Origin: Basidiobolus ranarum
Taxonomy: Eukaryota > Basidiobolomycota > Basidiobolomycetes > Basidiobolales
DNA: 22,055 bases
Reading direction: 5' to 3'
NCBI GenBank assembly: GCA_040143965.1
Contig: JASJQH010007069.1
Location: 1 to 22,055 of the forward strand
Part shown: in pieces, positions 10,406-20,845 of the stretch
Layout of the letters: every line of letters starts with the position of its first letter
Position numbering within the stretch: position 1 is the first letter of the stretch
The notes under the pieces: model-generated
What the model saw: the letters and a program-made list of their open reading frames with translations, nothing else
Told to the model about the DNA's origin: nothing
Databases searched by the model: none
Program-made: the position numbers and the translations under genes

Positions 10406-11005
10406 TTAGATGTTTTCGTAGAATTCGGCCATCACATAATATGCATCTTGGCTTAGACGGAGAAACGCCACGTTTTGCATGACTGAATCGAAATTACATT
10501 CACTCATTGTTAGCAACCATCTTTCATCGTCGTGGGTGTATATCCATCGGAGAAGTTCTTCGAACCCATCTACTCACGGAACCGAGAGGTGAATATGCCA
10601 TTTCCCGTTACAATCAGCTGTGGTTTTTTCATTTTTAGGATTGAAATATTCGAGATCTTCTAGCAAATGAGTGTTCAAATGAGGGCTTCTGTGAAGCGCT
10701 CTGAACAACACCGGACTATCACGAACAAAGTAGAAGTCATGAACCCAAAAGGTGGCCGTCTCACCATGTTCGTCATTGATATGAAGGCAAGTGTTGGTGG
10801 AATAAGGATTATTAAATAACACTTGCCCCATTCCATGTAGATTGTGGAGTACATTTATCTTGGTCACTATTTCAGTCTCTGATATGCGAATGTACTCTTC
10901 AGTTGCTTTGTCAATGACTTGAGTTTTACCCATAGCTGCTCCAGAATTGGCTGCAATGGTATAATCCTGAGAAGGAATTCCATCAAGAAAGTGAGTTGCA
11001 AGCAT
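10406..11005 (-). pseudogene. BTB/POZ-like protein copy B, with in-frame TGA
   Basis: Copy B of the 199-codon family, convergent with copy A. The frame opens at the ATG at 11005 and reads LFNNPYSTNTC and FWVHDFYFVRDS. Codon 144 is TGA (plus strand 10574-10576), where copies A and C have serine in the VPS motif. Beyond it the frame stays open and conserved to a TAA at 10406-10408: VDGFEELLRWIYTHDDERWL, then NFDSVMQNVAFLRLSQDAYY and FYENI. The total is still exactly 600 bases. A single C-to-G change in a TCA codon would explain it. With no other damage the lesion is probably recent, a polymorphism, or read through; the 143-residue truncated product would lack the helical half of the domain. It is not a coding reassignment, because copies A and C end at TGA. 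Confidence 0.8.
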
Positions 11006-11160
11006 AGTTCTTGATTGACTGGCAATGAACTAGTGATGAGTATTTAATTGATATTTAAAGGAGTGATAAGTGTAGAATAATGGTGAGCCAAGAGTTTTTA
11101 TAAGAACTTAATCTACTTTAGGGGGAATGATCGTTAACAACGGGTGAGAAATGATAGACG

Positions 11161-11545
11161 TTATGAAGTTGCTTTCTTGGAGCTTAAACTGGCTTTACTA
11201 TTTACCCATCACCAATGAGTCATTCAATGGATAAACCATCAAGCTCACCCAGAACGGAAAAGCTTAAAATCCGAGTAAGTCCTTTCTATGATTCTTTGTT
11301 CAATCCACTGGTATATAATTGAAGATACATTCTCACTTCAATTAAGTATACTTACCGATACCTCATCAGATTGATTTGGATATTTCTCGGCTTTTTCTTC
11401 GAATAATGATCCCATTATCCGTGCAAATAGGCTTGAAAGCACCCGAGGCAGAGCACATTCAAAATCATACCAAATATGATCCTAACTACATATAGCATTA
11501 TCCCAGCTCCCTACTGCCCAAACGCTTACTCACTTTTACCGGCAT
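11161..11545 (-). CDS. Possible small four-exon gene, unknown function
   Basis: Four minus-strand segments join in phase to give a 77-residue protein. The exons in transcript order are 11534-11545, 11356-11481, 11249-11307 and 11161-11197. The introns are 52, 48 and 51 bases with strong donors (GTGAGT, GTAAGT, GTGAGC) and normal AG acceptors. The protein starts MPVKDHIWYDFE and continues ALPRVLSSLFARIMGSLFEE, with WIEQRIIERTYSDFKLF after the second junction and a basic, serine-rich end. I recognise no family; RTYSDF recalls the PX-domain 'RRYSDF' but nothing else supports that. There is no signal peptide or membrane span. Three phase-consistent junctions argue for a real gene, but the first exon is only four codons and the match could be chance. 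It lies between copy B and the cyclase relic. Confidence 0.4.
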
Positions 11546-11820
11546 TATGACGGCTTAGACATGGACATGTATGTATGCGAGAGGATCATTTCTTTGCCAC
11601 AAGTCTCCATTAAAGATTTCTCTCTCTAGGATTGACGAAATTCAAGTAGCAAGCAAACGCACTCAGGATAAAATCCAGCCTAAATTCCATAGGTATAGAT
11701 GACAGGAAAAGAGATCCACCATAGCTGTGGATGATACACAGTCCGTTTTAGATTCGATGGTTCTCGAGTCTTAGTAGAGATGTTTATTGAATTGTTCAAG
11801 ATATGACATATGAAACTGGC

Positions 11821-13840
11821 TTACCATAGTTCAGGATTGGCATATCCAATAGCATGTCTCTCTAGTGCCCACGGTGAAAAGGAATTGGAAGTTTGGATAG
11901 CTGATCATGCGCTCCTGTAATACACGCTTGAAGATATCTCCGTTTGGTTGTTATCAAGACATAACAAGCTTCATATTCCCCAGATTTAGTCATCCAAAAG
12001 CAGTATTAATTACTTGTGATTGTGGATGTCGATGGTTCACCCCTGTTTCTTGAGAGTATGTTCAAGTTCATTGTTCATTTGATTTAAGAATGAAAAGCGT
12101 AAATTACATTCATCTATTTCCTTATTCTATCTCCTCTTTTCTGGATTCCGGATAATATTTTTGGAATGTAGTTAAATCAAGTAAAACTAAGGTCATGCAT
12201 CCAGGATAGTTATATTCATTGCCAAATATTTCAACCATAGATACAAGTTACGCAGGGCTGCAACTACAGCCGTAACTGACATAGCCACCAAGATTACTTT
12301 GCATAGTAAGTGGCACATTCACAGCATCGTAGGGTATTCCTTGGCCCAACATGGCTAGTTGTTTAATAAAAGGTCAGTGATAAATAGCATAAAAGGTATA
12401 CGAGGGTGTTTAGATTGGTTCCTTGTATCAAGAGAGCCTCTTTTAGACCTTCGGCAGTGATATCCGAATGAGTATAAACTTGTCCGCGGATATTAAAGGA
12501 CAGAATACCGTTCAATACCTGTCTAAGGTAATCTTGGTGATTTGGAACATTTCTGCTAATCTAATATTGATTTAGATTTGTCAACTGCTCCAAAAATTTC
12601 CGGTTCTAACTTTTACCGTAGTGAATTATCAAATAATTATCTAGAAATCCTAGAGTGTTTTAATCGATTCTCGGTTTACAGGATATACCACGAGTATTGG
12701 GTGAAGAAATAGATCCGTTGAAAAGTGGGTTCCTGTCTGAGGAATATCTTTATATGTATATGCTAGGCTCCGTCGTGGCCTGCATGCAAAATGGGATACC
12801 CTATAGCTGGCCTACATTTGCTTCATTAACCACCATTCCTTCTCTACTAAGTCTGTACATCAATTTAAGAAGATATGGGATGATATGTAACTATATCGTA
12901 CTAAACAAACTCATCTAAATGGTTAGCATGCCAGCAGAGTCAGGTGAACCCGTAACAAATTACTAACCTGAATAGTATGTTAAACTTGGATAAATTTTAT
13001 CCATTTGGCAACGTGGGAGGGTAAATTACTTACCGGTGCTATTCCCAAACAGCACGTATTCTCAGCCTTTTTAGACTGTGCCATGGGAGTTAAGGTAATA
13101 ATTGGGTAATTTTTGATGGACGCCCACAACAACTACATGGATGTTAGAATTTAGTAAAAACAATTCCGATTTCATTCAATCTATGTGACGTACCCATCAG
13201 GTGTTTGTAGGTTTTGATGAGAACATAAATCTACCTGGTCAATATTATTGGGTTGTTTAGGCCAATCAACGATCTCACATGTCTGGGTATAAAGTTCTTC
13301 ATTGAAGAGAAAGCTTACTATTCTTATCGGACATTCACTGACCATAGATGTAACTCATTGGGAAATAGTCTGCTCGAGTATGAACGCAGATTTATCTAGG
13401 TAAAAATCGTGAATGAATTCTTGGAGTATCTGAAAAGGACTGAATCCTGAATCCCCAATATTTTAGTAAAGTCTCGATAATTATGAAATTTCCTCACAAT
13501 CACTCTAAGAAGTGAAAATCATAATTTATTTCTCATCGGTGCCGCGATAGTACTTCCTGATGTCAGAAGGAATAATATAATCTTTCTCACTTAAATAGTC
13601 CAAAAATTACTAGTATTAACCGTTGTTGCATACTCACCATCTAAACCTAAATTTCGGAGACTTACATAACTAAAAGCGGTTCCAAAGACAGTAGACTGAC
13701 TTTGGTTATGTCTGAGAGAAAAACTTAAACATTCACTTCGTAAGTGCTTACAAAACAAAGCAATAACAAACCGAAATCATAGGGGTGTTATCTTGGAGAA
13801 ATATGGCGTCATTCTATTTATTTCAACTGAATAACAAAAG
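11821..13840 (-). pseudogene. ERG7: Decayed oxidosqualene cyclase (lanosterol synthase) gene
   Basis: Oxidosqualene cyclase folds 2,3-oxidosqualene into lanosterol, the committed step of ergosterol synthesis at the ER and lipid droplets. Family blocks occur here in the correct minus-strand order but in changing frames. STVFGTAFSYVSLRNLG is at 13645-13695. DYFPMSYIYG is near 13341-13370 and EELYTQ...DWPKQPNNID near 13230-13300. SDITAEGLKEALLIQ is at 12424-12467, YDAVNVPLTMQSNLGGYVSY at 12272-12331, VEIFGNEYNYPGC at 12197-12235 and TTFQKYYPESRKEEIE at 12125-12172. NGDIFKR and MISYPNFQFLF lie at 11876-11950, and SPWALERHAIGYANPEL at 11827-11877. The catalytic DCTAE motif reads DITAE. Several in-frame stops (for example 13591-13593, 12248-12250, 12122-12124) and frame changes interrupt it. 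One intron may survive at about 12355-12400. The N-terminal third is too eroded to trace securely. Confidence 0.85.
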
Positions 13841-14799
13841 TTGGTACGATATGGACCTAACTACAGTGCCTTACTTACAATAGGTCAACAAATTCAGCAA
13901 TTATCGCATGCTCTTGGGCCTAGCTTTACCCTGTTCTTCAGTCTCTGGATACACTCAAGTCTTAGCACCATTACAGTTCTCCTAAAGCCTTCAACAACTT
14001 CGGTCCGTAGCTCCTTGGTAAACAGTATTTTTTGAGTTTATATAGTAACAATAGTAACATTTTTAACTCATTTAAAGTATTAACGCATTCAACACTTAAA
14101 TCCAACTATAAGAGAATATAAAGTTCATCACGAATAAGACCAAATCAAGCACATGGAATCTTGTCTTCTAATTACCAGTACTGAATATGCAAGTCATTGC
14201 CACTCTAGGTCGTGTTGATGGGAATACCGTAATCTACTCGCTTTTATTTATACAATTACAATTAGGCGTTAAACATAGTAAGTACACCACATCTTGAAGA
14301 TATTGTAAAACAATCTGGACAGCTAAGGGCTTGAGAATAGGGAAACTTTCGTTCAATCCACCTAGGATATAAAGAACAAACTTTGTACTTATAATGGCCA
14401 AGCAATAGGCAATACCATGGATATATACCCTATATTGTTTGCGTAAGATGCATGGAATAACGTGAAACGTGCTTAGATGTCGCGGATTGGCTCCATATAT
14501 AGCATAGGAGTTGGCATTTCTTGACCGAACTGAAACCAGCTTCTTCAGAGGAGGTATTTGCATTAAATCAAGACTGTTATATCACAAGATAGTCCAATAT
14601 GAGAGAGCTAACATGAAGATGAAAATCGAAAATACTTAACAATGAGTAAGAATGAGAATGACAAGTAAAAAGAATTACATGGGGAAAGCAATATCTAAAG
14701 GTTGAAAATCACTTGAATTCGAGTTGTTCTCATTTCAAAAAGAAAAAAAGGGTTTTCGAGAGTCATATGTAGATATGTCACTTTTCATATCACTTCCTT
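13841..14799. other. No firm gene; cyclase 5' erosion and hydrophobic frame
   Basis: The first part (to about 14000) may hold the eroded 5' end of the cyclase relic. A minus-strand open frame at 14234-14563 encodes a hydrophobic 109-residue stretch without recognisable motifs. The rest is AT-rich and featureless. Confidence 0.3.
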
Positions 14800-15584
14800 T
14801 TAAAGCCTACGGGAATATTGTTCAATGAGAATCGAAAGTGTCTCAAGATCTGCTCTGCAATGTACCCGAGTGGAATTGTAGGTTGGAAGCTCTCGGGAAT
14901 CAGAAAACGATTGCCGTGAGTTTGAGTATGTCGCATAAGGTGGTGGTGCAAAAACATTGTCAGATGAACAATTGACTGGATGGCTTTGTAGTGAGTATCG
15001 ATTCAAATGCCTAGCTGATATTGTAAGTGATGCGGTATCATCAGTCAAGTTTGAAGTCTTAGGCATCATATAAGAGGTAATTAGAGATGAACTATAGTAA
15101 CTATTCTTGAGAAGATTCCATTGGTTTTCTATGGAATCAGCTGCTTCACCAAAAGAAATACCAGTCTTTAGTATAACGGGTAAATCTCGCTTTGGAAGAT
15201 TGGACTTATCATCGAAACGGTCGTAGTCTTGGTCTACCGTACCACGTATAATACAACGCCACGGCGTTAAAGTGAACTTTCCAACACGTTGGAAGTCGAA
15301 AGTCAACTTATCTGGAGCAATCATATTCGAACCTCCAGACATAAGTTCAATGTAAACATGACCATGCTTCCGAAACCATTTGAGAATGCTTTCACGAAAC
15401 CCATAAAATACAAAAATTGGTCGAAAACCAAGTGAAAGTGTCAACTTCTGACCTATTTTTGGTCGTAGAATCATGGTGTTACCAGCGTTGTCTGTATCGA
15501 TTGAAAAGTTCGATTAGTACCGATTTCAAAAACTCTACATCTATGTAAAGTATCTTCACCTTTCTCTAAGAATCCGTAACGCAT
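14800..15584 (-). CDS. Unknown protein with PPxY-type motifs
   Basis: Two exons, 15521-15584 and 14800-15452, flank a 68-base intron (gtactaat...aaaatag) and join in phase to 238 residues. The start MRYGFLEKGEDTLHRC is fixed by an in-frame TGA nine bases upstream, and joining at VFEI|GQKLTLSLGF keeps the frame. The N-terminal half (about 20-105) reads as a beta-rich globular domain, including WFRKHGHVYIEL and KFTLTPWRCIIRG. The C-terminal half is Ser/Thr/Asn-rich and carries APPPYATYS and ELPTYNS, a PPxY and an LPxY motif of the kind bound by WW domains of Nedd4/Rsp5 ubiquitin ligases. I do not recognise the family. An adaptor that recruits Rsp5, such as an arrestin-related protein, is an inference from the motifs only; no membrane span is evident. 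Confidence 0.6.
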
Positions 15585-16735
15585 GATATTTCAGAACAGG
15601 TGAGAAAAATAGTCAAACAAAAATGGCTCACAACTATTGTAGAGTTGAATGAATGAAGTGAAAAAATGGAATGCAAAGTGAGTGGAAATGGATGCTCAAC
15701 TATAAAGATGGTGAGTAGTAGTAGACAAGAGTGATCAAGAAAGATGGCACAATTGTAGGATGTTGGTATTGTAGGAATCCAAACGAAGGAAAAAGCAATT
15801 AGCACGACAATAAGAGCTGTACAAGGAGCCAGAGGTATGAGATTTATAAGGGGGAGTATTCGTAGTATTTCCCAAATATGGAGAAATCCATTTAAGTCAG
15901 CGTCGATTATACCCAACAATGGCAAAAAGCATACTATATAATATATATATCCTATGAGTAATATGAATGGACGTAACATAATAAATTATCAATTTTTGTT
16001 TGCCGTTAACATTGGCACCAATAGAGGACAAGGAGAAGCACAGTTTACTCGAAATTGACACGTTGCTCTTCAGGAAATTTCCGAATTTAATAATAGCAAG
16101 TAATTCAGCAACCAGAAATATCGCTCACATTACTTCATCGTTGGGCAAAAAAACTGGATGAGATCACATGGGAGGACAAAATAAACACCATGATACGGAG
16201 TGCTCAGCGCGAGCAATCACATTGCTGAAAATCAAAGAAGAATCACCATCATCGGAATCTAATAAATGTTTCGAGTGCTCATTGGATCATGACTAATTGC
16301 AAGCAACATTTTTGGACATTAGCCAGTCTGCTTGACTTCACTATTACGGATTTAACAAGCGGAGCAAATTACGCCTGAGAGCAATATCGATTTATGAAAA
16401 ACCAAAAGGTATCAAATGGAGGCACGAGACTGTTCTGTTCGATTCGGAATGTCAGATAATCCTTCGTATAGTGTCGCTATATATATATTTACAAAGGCTA
16501 TCCTCAATAGAGGAGGATTGCTTTGATTTTGCTACAGACTGGACTTCCATTTTGGGCCCTTCTATTTTCGTGGTTCAGCAAAGCTTCTTATAGATTTTAT
16601 TCGTGTCATTATTTAACAACAATTGATTATCGTACATAATGATTTGGAGTACTGTCTGGTTAATCAATGCAAGGCAATTACATATTTACAAGTTATTAGA
16701 CACAGGTGATGGCAAGCACGTGGTGGATGATGATA
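15585..16735. other. No firm gene; hydrophobic minus-strand ORF
   Basis: A 137-residue minus-strand frame (15566-15979) is very hydrophobic (about four possible membrane segments) and slightly overlaps the start of the PPxY gene. It matches nothing I know and may be a chance frame in T-rich sequence. From 15980 to 16735, nothing was recognised. Confidence 0.3.
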
Positions 16736-17335
16736 TCACAAGTTTTCATAAAATTGGGCTAACACGTAATAGGCTTCATGGCTGAGCCTTAGAAAAGCCA
16801 CGTTTTGCATAACAATATCGAAGTTTTCTTCATCAATGCATTGCAACCATTTCTCATCGTCTCGGGAATAAAGCCACTTGAGTATATCTGAAAATCCGAT
16901 GATGGAGGGTACTTTGATATATATATGTCTTTTCTCCTGGTCATTCTTCTGCTCAATCGTCTCTTTCTTTTCAATGATCATCTCGGGCTCGTTCGATAGA
17001 GAGGAACGACGGGGTGCACGGCACATGAGGCGATAAAGTAACTGACAGTCTTGAGCAAAGTAGAAGTCATGAAGCCAGAAATGTGCTTCATTGTCAAGTG
17101 AATCTCGGATATATAGACAAGTGTTGCTAGAGTAGGGGTTGTTAAAAAGATAGGAACCTACTTTCCGCAAGTTGCTTAATACGAAGCTAGTAGGAAGATA
17201 CTGATTCTCAGATATACGAATGCAATCTCGGCAGAGACTAGGGTCGGTGGAAGTGTTGTTGCGATCTATGCAAGCACCATCCAGTGCACACGTCTCCTGG
17301 AACGAGTTTGGGTTACAAGTAGTGGAAACGATCAT
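16736..17335 (-). CDS. BTB/POZ-like protein, copy C of a three-member family
   Basis: An intact single-exon paralog of the copies at 9159-9758 and 10406-11005, with exactly 199 residues. After a cysteine-containing variable N-terminus it reads NLRKVGSYLFNNPYSSNTC (55-73), FWLHDFYFAQD (86-96), a lysine/glutamate-rich linker around 119-135 (MIIEKKETIEQKNDQEKR), VPSIIGFSDILKWLYSRDDE (142-161) and NFDIVMQNVAFLRLSHEAYY (171-190), ending FYENL-TGA. The conserved blocks match copies A and B closely while the N-terminus and linker have diverged. This pattern fits purifying selection on a compact fold. Its role is unknown; a protein-protein interaction module of BTB type is the best guess. It stands alone, about 5.7 kb from the A/B pair. 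Confidence 0.75.
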   Translation of the reverse strand: MIVSTTCNPNSFQETCALDGACIDRNNTSTDPSLCRDCIRISENQYLPTSFVLSNLRKVGSYLFNNPYSSNTCLYIRDSLDNEAHFWLHDFYFAQDCQLLYRLMCRAPRRSSLSNEPEMIIEKKETIEQKNDQEKRHIYIKVPSIIGFSDILKWLYSRDDEKWLQCIDEENFDIVMQNVAFLRLSHEAYYVLAQFYENL

Positions 17336-18586
17336 TCAGTATTATAACTGCTTAGTAAGTGGTCTCTGGGAGGATTTATATTCGAGAGAGCTAGTGATTT
17401 GATTTGTTGGCTACATTTGGTTTAATTTGGGTGTTTTCTTATTAGGATATACTCACAAATTTGTAAGCGCAGATCTGCCACATTACTAACCATATATCAT
17501 TACTCAAAGATGTGCCACCCTTCCAAAGCTTGGTTTCGCTTTAATGTTCAACTAAAACAATGCAAATCAATTTGATAAATTAGGCCGCCAGTGACTACTT
17601 TTGGATTGTATTTGAGTGCTAATGTCCGTTGGTTGTTTTCGTTACCATATCAGTCATCGACCATCTCAAAGCCTCAGTTCTTTCGATCCATCGGTCTGAT
17701 CAGATCGAGTCAAGGTTAACTCATTTTGGTGATGCAGTACGGTATCGCTGGGGTTCAAGTAAGTAGTGCCTCTAGTTAAGGGTAAATGAGGTGCACATTG
17801 TTTATGGGCTAGCAAAACATGGTTAGTAACAGCCTATTCTCATATGAAAGAAGGAAGGTTAGTGTAACTTTCATCCTATTTACAGCACTGAACAGTTGGC
17901 CGTGACAATCGTAACGCCACAACACTCGTCAATGGCTATTGGCTCAGATGACAGTGCCAATGGTCTCTACACACAGCTGTATTCTATCAGAATATTGCTT
18001 AGTCTCATCTATCCAATGATTTTCACAAGAATCATCATGGCCCTTACAGCCTCTTGCTCTTCGATTACCAATCTTAATCAAATTAATTAATACAAAATCA
18101 GCGAGGATTCAATGTTTCAAAAAGGCAGCAGGCTTGAAAGAACCTTTGGTTTCCAACTGCAGCTATATAACATTGCACCATTGCGGACGTTGCTCGTTCT
18201 AAGCTCGTAAAGAATCTAAAACAAAAACAAAGTGCCGTTCTAGGTCTTCGATATTCTGTTGGTAAGATATATTTAGAACGGGGGTTCAAGAAAGAATCCG
18301 TGAATTCTTTTATTTGTGAACTAAGGTTGTCTAGGGTGATTTGAATTTTCAAACCTTATCACTCTCTAAGAACAAGAAATCTGTGGTCATGAGGGAATTT
18401 AAATAAAGTACATAATTTTAAAGAAGCAATATGTAGCAGTCAAATATTCGAATAAAACTTAAGGTGGGAAACAGAGATTCGAGTGGTATTAGGTATCCCC
18501 AAGTCGAATGTTGATGATGGCTAAATAGGTTATATGTTAAAATCGACGGTGTTACAAAAGGAGGAGGTTGGTTTCTAAAAGGAGAT
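17336..18586. other. No firm gene
   Basis: This 1.25-kb stretch has only weak hints. A plus-strand frame ends at 18090, preceded by an intron-like unit (CAAgtaagt near 17757, ctatttacag near 17885) that does not join to a start codon. A minus-strand frame at 18098-18352 (MKIQITLDNLSSQIKEFTD...) begins like a short coiled coil but matches nothing known. It should also contain the copy C promoter and the 3' end of the first SURF4 gene. Confidence 0.3.
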
Positions 18587-19458
18587 TTAAAATTTTTTCT
18601 TCTTTTCGTCGACAGAAAACCCTCCAGGTCCGGTGCTGAGTAAAAGGATGAATCCACCCACAATACTCATGATTTGGAAAAAATTATACTTGACAAAATT
18701 ACGTGCATCAGGGTCCATATTGATTGACCACCAGTTGTTCATAACTACATTGAACAACATCAGAAAGATTATCATCATGAGCGCTGAGCATTTGGCCTTG
18801 AACCCGATGACAACCATCAAGGACATGATTAATCCAACTCCAGAACCGACTAGTTTTAAAGCAGTCAATTCTCCAGTTAAAAAGAAGGAGCCAAAGAGGA
18901 GAACCAGAAGAATGCGACCAAATAACGCAAAGTATGGACTACGATCTAACTCTTGAACTGACGGTAGACCTCCAAAAATTGCTTTGGGTTTGCTAGGACC
19001 TTCAGATAGAAGCATAAGAATCCCACCTAGCATGCTGATGTTGCGTAAAAAGAAGCTCCACTCCATAAACAACCCATATCCGAATATCTGAGAAACAACT
19101 GCCGTAAATAATCCAATTACCGCAAGGTGAGTTCGAGTCTTGGCTATGGCACAGAACGATCCTATCAACATGAGCTATTAGAAGGTTAGCTACGCTCTTG
19201 GAAAATCTGAATATCAAATAAGCCACTTACTCCGAGATTCAATGATAAGAATATATGATTAGACCCGTAGTGAAAACCACGATACTTCTCCAAATAGCGT
19301 AGTTGCTGGTCCCACTGGGTGTATATACGCAACGAGTCCTCCAAAAAAGCCGACACTAAAAGGAATCTTCCCACAATCGGAGTGAAATTTTGGAATCGAT
19401 TCATTGAGTGAATAATACGACGTTCACATTTGTACATCATTCTTTGAACTGTCTCCAT
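18587..19458 (-). CDS. SURF4/Erv29-type ER cargo receptor, copy 1
   Basis: Erv29/SURF4 proteins are multi-span receptors that load soluble secretory cargo into COPII vesicles at the ER and cycle back from the Golgi. Two exons, 19231-19458 and 18587-19174, flank a 56-base phase-0 intron (gtaagtgg...ctaatag) and give 271 residues. Family blocks are FLLVSAFLEDSLRIYTQW (about 32-49), GYGLFMEWSFFLRNISMLGG, LMVVIGFKAKCSA, FNVVMNNWWSI, FVKYNFFQIMSIVGGFILLL and GPGGFSVDEKKKKF at the end. The C-terminal KKKKF places lysines at -3 and -4, a classic KKxx COPI retrieval signal. About seven hydrophobic segments are visible and the length is normal for the family. It is followed upstream on the same strand by a paralog with the same intron position. 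The stop is TAA. Confidence 0.92.
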
Positions 19459-20845
19459 TTTTGGTTCGCTTAATATTCGGATGAGTGTTCTTTTAATAGT
19501 TGAGTTTGAAATATTATCAGAGCAAAAACTGATGGGAGTGGAAAGAGATGTGTATAGGAAGCTGATAGTACTAGTAGATATGATAGTAGTTGAGAGAAGT
19601 TGATGCGACGGTAAATTGATTGAGATTCATTGGTCTTAAATATTATGAGCTCAAGCTACCATTACCAATACCACATGCTAAAGTAACACAGGACTGAGAC
19701 TAACAACCCCATACAAAACTAACAATCGTAAGCATAGTAACCAAATGTCCGGGCGGTGATGAGGTGAGCAGACTGCAACACCCTAATGCCTCCATTGTTA
19801 GAGCGTCCTCTGGTTGCATTCAATATTGCCATTTAGGGTAAATGGCATGAAATTTGAGCATTTCATACAACTATAGTTAAAGATATTCTAAGTTCACATA
19901 GCCTGATCGATTTAATACGTATACACAGGTAAACTCGTCATGTCGATTTAATCTAGCCAGGGAATGTTCGTGAATCTCACATTTGATACATGGCAAACCT
20001 TTCTCCACACCTTCGCTCATGCGGAGGGCGATATCAAAAGACGGTATGATTTGATATAGAATTCCATAAGTAGGAGTCAGGGTAGGTGCATGGGAGCTGC
20101 ATCTGAGGTGTTTCGAATTTGATTAAACCACGTTATGCTAAATCTACAGACCTCCTATCTAAAGCGAATTTAGTTGTGGTCATGAGTGATATCTTCGAGC
20201 TATGTAGATGTAATAACTATTAAGATGTCTAATAATGCTAAAAAAAGTATATTTTGCGCCACATCGGTTCAAGGAGTATTCAACACAGTCGTCTGTCTAG
20301 AAAAGATGTTCCCAATACTCAACTTACTTGATAGGAGAGTGAAGCTCTGGCGGTATGGAATCATGAGGTTGAAGTAACAAGGTCATGAGACTGACTCCTT
20401 GCATTGTCTAAAGATTACGATGATAAAACTCAGTGATACAATCATACAGATAGTAATCCGTTCATCACGCTTAAATGATATGCAGCTGTACATGCATGCA
20501 GTGAAGGACTATTTCGCACTCAGGTACTTGTTTTTTTAACGCTGAAGGATAGCACAGTTGGTCTATAACATAGACTGTCAAATTCTATAGAATAGTGATG
20601 AAATAAGTTTAGGTAAGCACTTTTATCAATCGCTCTTTATAGAGATCGCTAACAGTTTGCATTGAAATGACAAAAAGTGATGACTGAATACCAATCTAGA
20701 CTGTAAACTACGATTCCCTCACACATTATGTAATCAAACTCTATTTTATTTTGAATTTCTATGCCGTGTAAATGTAGAAGTGGTATAAAATTTGGTATTA
20801 ATCCTATGGTATATGAGCGACAGGTGAAGGTCATGCCATCAAGTC
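19459..20845. other. Spacer between the SURF4 paralogs
   Basis: This 1.4-kb gap should hold the promoter of copy 1 and the 3' end of copy 2. A small perfect hairpin (gccattt, 5-base loop, aaatggc) lies at 19828-19846. Open frames at 20186-20377 and 20649-20834 show no family features. No remnant of a third copy was recognised. Confidence 0.45.

Noticed and set aside
11490-11811. Plus-strand exons with in-phase introns (ending ...RVLVEMFIELFKI-stop)
   Set aside because: Two junctions fit in phase, but no convincing start exon exists, it overlaps the start of the better-supported minus-strand small gene, and no family is recognisable.
15566-15979. 137-residue hydrophobic membrane protein on the minus strand
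   Set aside because: It overlaps the start of the PPxY gene, matches nothing known and has the I/L/F bias expected from T-rich noncoding sequence.
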